A stretch of 7,904 nt of DNA from Leptospira sp. (GTDB lineage Bacteria; Spirochaetota; Leptospiria; Leptospirales; Leptospiraceae). Made by a program: the position numbers and the translations under genes. Positions 6,145 to 7,904 of this stretch are shown piece after piece. Each line of letters begins with the position of its first letter. The first letter of the stretch is position 1. The notes below the pieces were generated by a model that saw nothing but the letters and a program-made list of their open reading frames with translations, was not told the DNA's origin and searched no databases. The DNA lies in contig JALOTI010000078.1 of NCBI GenBank assembly GCA_025457985.1, positions 1-7,904 on the forward strand. Reading direction: 5' to 3'.

Positions 6145-7084
6145 GTTCGATCATTCTCTTAAAACTTCGGAAGAAATCAAATCCATTTGTATGGAGTATG
6201 GATTTTCTTTGGTAGGATTTACGGAGGCAAAACTCCCCGAAATAGATCAAAATAACATACTGACTTGGATCTCAGAAGGCAGACATGGTTCAATGGATTG
6301 GTTTGCCAAAGAAACGGCAAGTGAGATTCGCTCTTCTTTCCAACATTTAGGTTTTGTTCCAAAAACTGCCATAACGCTTGCCTTTGTCTATCGATCTGAG
6401 GCTTCTGAGAAATTAGTTACGGAAATGCAAAAAAAGGTATCTCGTTATGCGCTAGGTGATGATTACCATGATGTATTAAGAAAGAAGGGCAAACAAATTA
6501 TCCAAAAACTTAAGCAAAAGTATCCAAGTTACGCATTTCGCCAATCCGTAGATAGTCTGCCTATCGCAGAAAAGGTGTTAGCTGTCGAATCGGGCATTGG
6601 TTGGCGGGGGAAAAACACAAACACTATCAATCGTGATTTAGGATCCTATTTTTTTATTTCCGTAATTTTAACTGATTTGGAATTTTCTTTTCCGAAACTA
6701 ACAAAAACAGATCATTGTGGAACCTGCCGCCTATGTATTGATAGTTGTCCGACAGGTGCTTTAGAACCTTATAAAATCGATGCCAGAAAGTGCATTTCCT
6801 ACCAAACCATAGAAGACCGACAACCAAACGTCTTAGAAAACAAAGATAAACACAACTGGGTTTATGGCTGTGATATTTGCCAGGAGGTTTGTCCTTGGAA
6901 TGAAAAGGTCGCCAAACGAAACCAGGTGGAAACTCCTGAGCCTAGATTTTTTCCAAAGGACTTTTGGACGGACCCAGATTTTCTAAGCCATTCCACCCTC
7001 AGTGCCCAGGAATTTGATTCGTACTTCAAAGGTTCTGCGATAGAAAGAATTGGAGTGGGTGTCTGGAATCGGAATTGGGGGTGA
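6143..7084 (+). CDS. queG: Epoxyqueuosine reductase QueG
   Basis: QueG reduces epoxyqueuosine to queuosine at the wobble position of GUN-anticodon tRNAs, using cobalamin and two 4Fe-4S clusters. Counted from the ATG at 6143 the protein has 313 residues. RYALGDDYH (about 101-109) and SVDSLPIAEK (about 135-144) are family blocks; Asp137 in VDS is the expected catalytic acid. GIGWRGKNTN (about 151-160) follows. All eight cluster ligands are present: CGTCRLCIDSCPTGAL (192, 195, 198, 202), Cys217 in RKCISYQTIE, and CDICQEVCPW (243, 246, 250). The ending GSAIERIGVGVWNRN is typical. It lacks the C-terminal HEAT-like extension of longer homologues and is therefore the short form. A TTG at 6125 with AAGGA just upstream could start the protein six residues earlier, but family N-termini favour the ATG. 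Its start overlaps that of the divergent 128-aa gene. Confidence 0.96.
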   Translation: MFDHSLKTSEEIKSICMEYGFSLVGFTEAKLPEIDQNNILTWISEGRHGSMDWFAKETASEIRSSFQHLGFVPKTAITLAFVYRSEASEKLVTEMQKKVSRYALGDDYHDVLRKKGKQIIQKLKQKYPSYAFRQSVDSLPIAEKVLAVESGIGWRGKNTNTINRDLGSYFFISVILTDLEFSFPKLTKTDHCGTCRLCIDSCPTGALEPYKIDARKCISYQTIEDRQPNVLENKDKHNWVYGCDICQEVCPWNEKVAKRNQVETPEPRFFPKDFWTDPDFLSHSTLSAQEFDSYFKGSAIERIGVGVWNRNWG

Positions 7085-7114
7085 GGGGGAGGGTGATGAG
7101 GAAGGGAGAGAAAG

Positions 7115-7152
7115 TAGTTTACAGTTGGTAGTTTACTGTAAACTGTAAACTA
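7115..7152. promoter_or_regulatory. Nested inverted-repeat operator before the HTH-PRTase gene
   Basis: TAGTTTACAGT (7115-7125) and its exact reverse complement ACTGTAAACTA (7142-7152) form an 11-bp inverted repeat around 16 bases. Inside it, AGTTTAC (7130-7136) and GTAAACT (7138-7144) form a second palindrome centred on T7137. In all there are four AGTTTAC half-sites, two in each direction. The outer repeat ends one base before ATG 7154. A poor promoter-like pair (TTTACA 7118-7123, TAAACT 7139-7144, 15 bp apart) lies within it. I infer binding by the winged-helix protein encoded just downstream, as an autoregulator. In RNA the two pairings would compete, because they share 7142-7144. There is no T-run after it, so it is not a standard queG terminator. 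Confidence 0.7.
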
Positions 7153-7153
7153 A

Positions 7154-7904
7154 ATGGAACAAAAAATTCTCAAACTCTTAGAGGTGAGGGGAGAAGCAAC
7201 ACCCGGCGAAATTGCGGATTCTTTGGGAATCAGTCGACAGTATGCCCATAGAAAGCTTCAGGAGTTACTTGAATCAAAAAAAATTATCAAGATAGGGCGA
7301 GCGCCCTTGGTATACTACCAGATTCTCAATGAATCTCGTAGTCCAGAGAGAGACTCTGTCAGTGATGGTGATAGGCTATTTTTACAAGATCATTTTATCG
7401 AAATCACTGAAGATGGAAGGCTTCTAGAGGGCTACGAGGCATTTTCGTATTGGTGCCAAAAGCGCAATCTTCCAGTAACCAAAACGATTTCCGAATATAA
7501 GAAAACTTTGGAAAAATACAATCAGTTTGTCGATGCTTTTGGTTTTGTAAATGGAACAGAAAAAATCCGCACTACAAAAGGAATGGAGAACCTACATCTT
7601 GATTCATTGTATTATTTGGATTTTTATGCGATAGAGAGATTTGGAAAAACTTTGATGGGGCAACTCCTCCACTTTGCAAAGCAAGGGCAGAATAAAAAAC
7701 TATCGTTACGTTTGATCCAATTAGCTACTCCAAAAATCTTCTTCTTAATAGAACAGTTAGGTGTGAACGCAGTTGGATTCATTCCGCCAACCATCAAACG
7801 AGAAGTACAGTTCATGTCGCTACTGGAAAAAAATCTCAATCTCTCTGCACCCAAACTGAAATTGGTTAAGGTGAAAGGAGATATAATCGTCCCACAAAAA
7901 GCTC
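7154..7904 (+). CDS. Winged-helix / ComF-like phosphoribosyltransferase fusion protein (partial)
   Basis: The frame opens at ATG 7154 and remains open for 250 codons to the window edge, so the C-terminus is missing. Residues 1-57 form a winged helix: TPGEIADSLGISRQYAHRKL gives the helix-turn-helix (recognition helix about 26-40), and KKIIKIGRAPLVYYQ gives the wing. Residues about 75-145 form a linking region (EITEDGRLLEGYEAFSYWC, then a Lys-rich helix). From about 150 the protein resembles a ComF-type phosphoribosyltransferase: YLDFYAIERFGKTLMGQLL, then GVNAVGFIPPTIKREVQF, which I align with the PVP...RGFNQ region of ComF, then KLKLVKVKGDIIVPQKA. The PRPP loop would lie beyond the edge. I recall similar HTH-PRTase proteins of unknown function in other bacteria. 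No Shine-Dalgarno sequence is present, since the palindrome abuts the start. It may sense PRPP or a nucleotide and control its own operon; that is inference. Confidence 0.8.
   Translation, partial: MEQKILKLLEVRGEATPGEIADSLGISRQYAHRKLQELLESKKIIKIGRAPLVYYQILNESRSPERDSVSDGDRLFLQDHFIEITEDGRLLEGYEAFSYWCQKRNLPVTKTISEYKKTLEKYNQFVDAFGFVNGTEKIRTTKGMENLHLDSLYYLDFYAIERFGKTLMGQLLHFAKQGQNKKLSLRLIQLATPKIFFLIEQLGVNAVGFIPPTIKREVQFMSLLEKNLNLSAPKLKLVKVKGDIIVPQKA

Noticed and set aside
5964..6215. 83-codon + strand frame antisense to the 128-aa gene and overlapping the queG start
   Set aside because: It is rich in Trp and basic residues, has no family pattern and ends inside queG, whose frame is certain.
7624..7854. 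76-codon - strand frame at the right end
   Set aside because: It lies wholly antisense to the HTH-PRTase gene, whose + strand frame shows conserved-looking domains.

Overview
The window looks like Leptospira chromosome, most likely a free-living or intermediate species. The reasons are a moderately AT-rich composition, a probable DUF1577 protein (a family I know essentially from Leptospira), and a large lipoprotein of the propeller-repeat type common in that genus. It also holds several small proteins that I do not recognise outside it. These assignments come from memory of the families; no search was run.

Left end (1-1510): a decayed delta-60-repeat (beta-propeller) gene on the + strand runs tail-to-tail into a shortened DUF1577-like gene on the - strand, and the two meet near 207-218 as if at a deletion or rearrangement junction. 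Upstream on the - strand is an unknown 187-residue protein whose start lies right behind a TATAAT box. About 170 bp without a gene separates it from the next gene.

Middle (1511-5702): a patatin-like acyl hydrolase (+) converges on a 760-residue lipoprotein (-) with about 14 repeats of roughly 50 residues, which fits two seven-bladed propellers. Only 22 bp separate the lipoprotein start from a divergent gene for an inner-membrane-anchored OmpA-like peptidoglycan-binding protein. A hotdog-fold thioesterase follows 40 bp later and is probably co-transcribed. The shared theme is the cell envelope and lipid or acyl-CoA chemistry.

Right end (5703-7904): an unknown 128-residue protein (-) and queG (+, epoxyqueuosine reductase, the last step of queuosine synthesis in tRNA) are head-to-head, with start codons that can overlap in a single CATG. 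After queG comes a G-rich stretch and a nested inverted repeat that ends one base before the start of an open-ended gene. That gene encodes an N-terminal winged helix followed by what looks like a ComF-type phosphoribosyltransferase domain. This regulator-enzyme fusion with a probable autoregulatory operator is the least explained element and the best candidate for an undescribed function; it continues past the window.

I saw no rRNA, tRNA, CRISPR array or intact insertion sequence, and no convincing intrinsic terminator.
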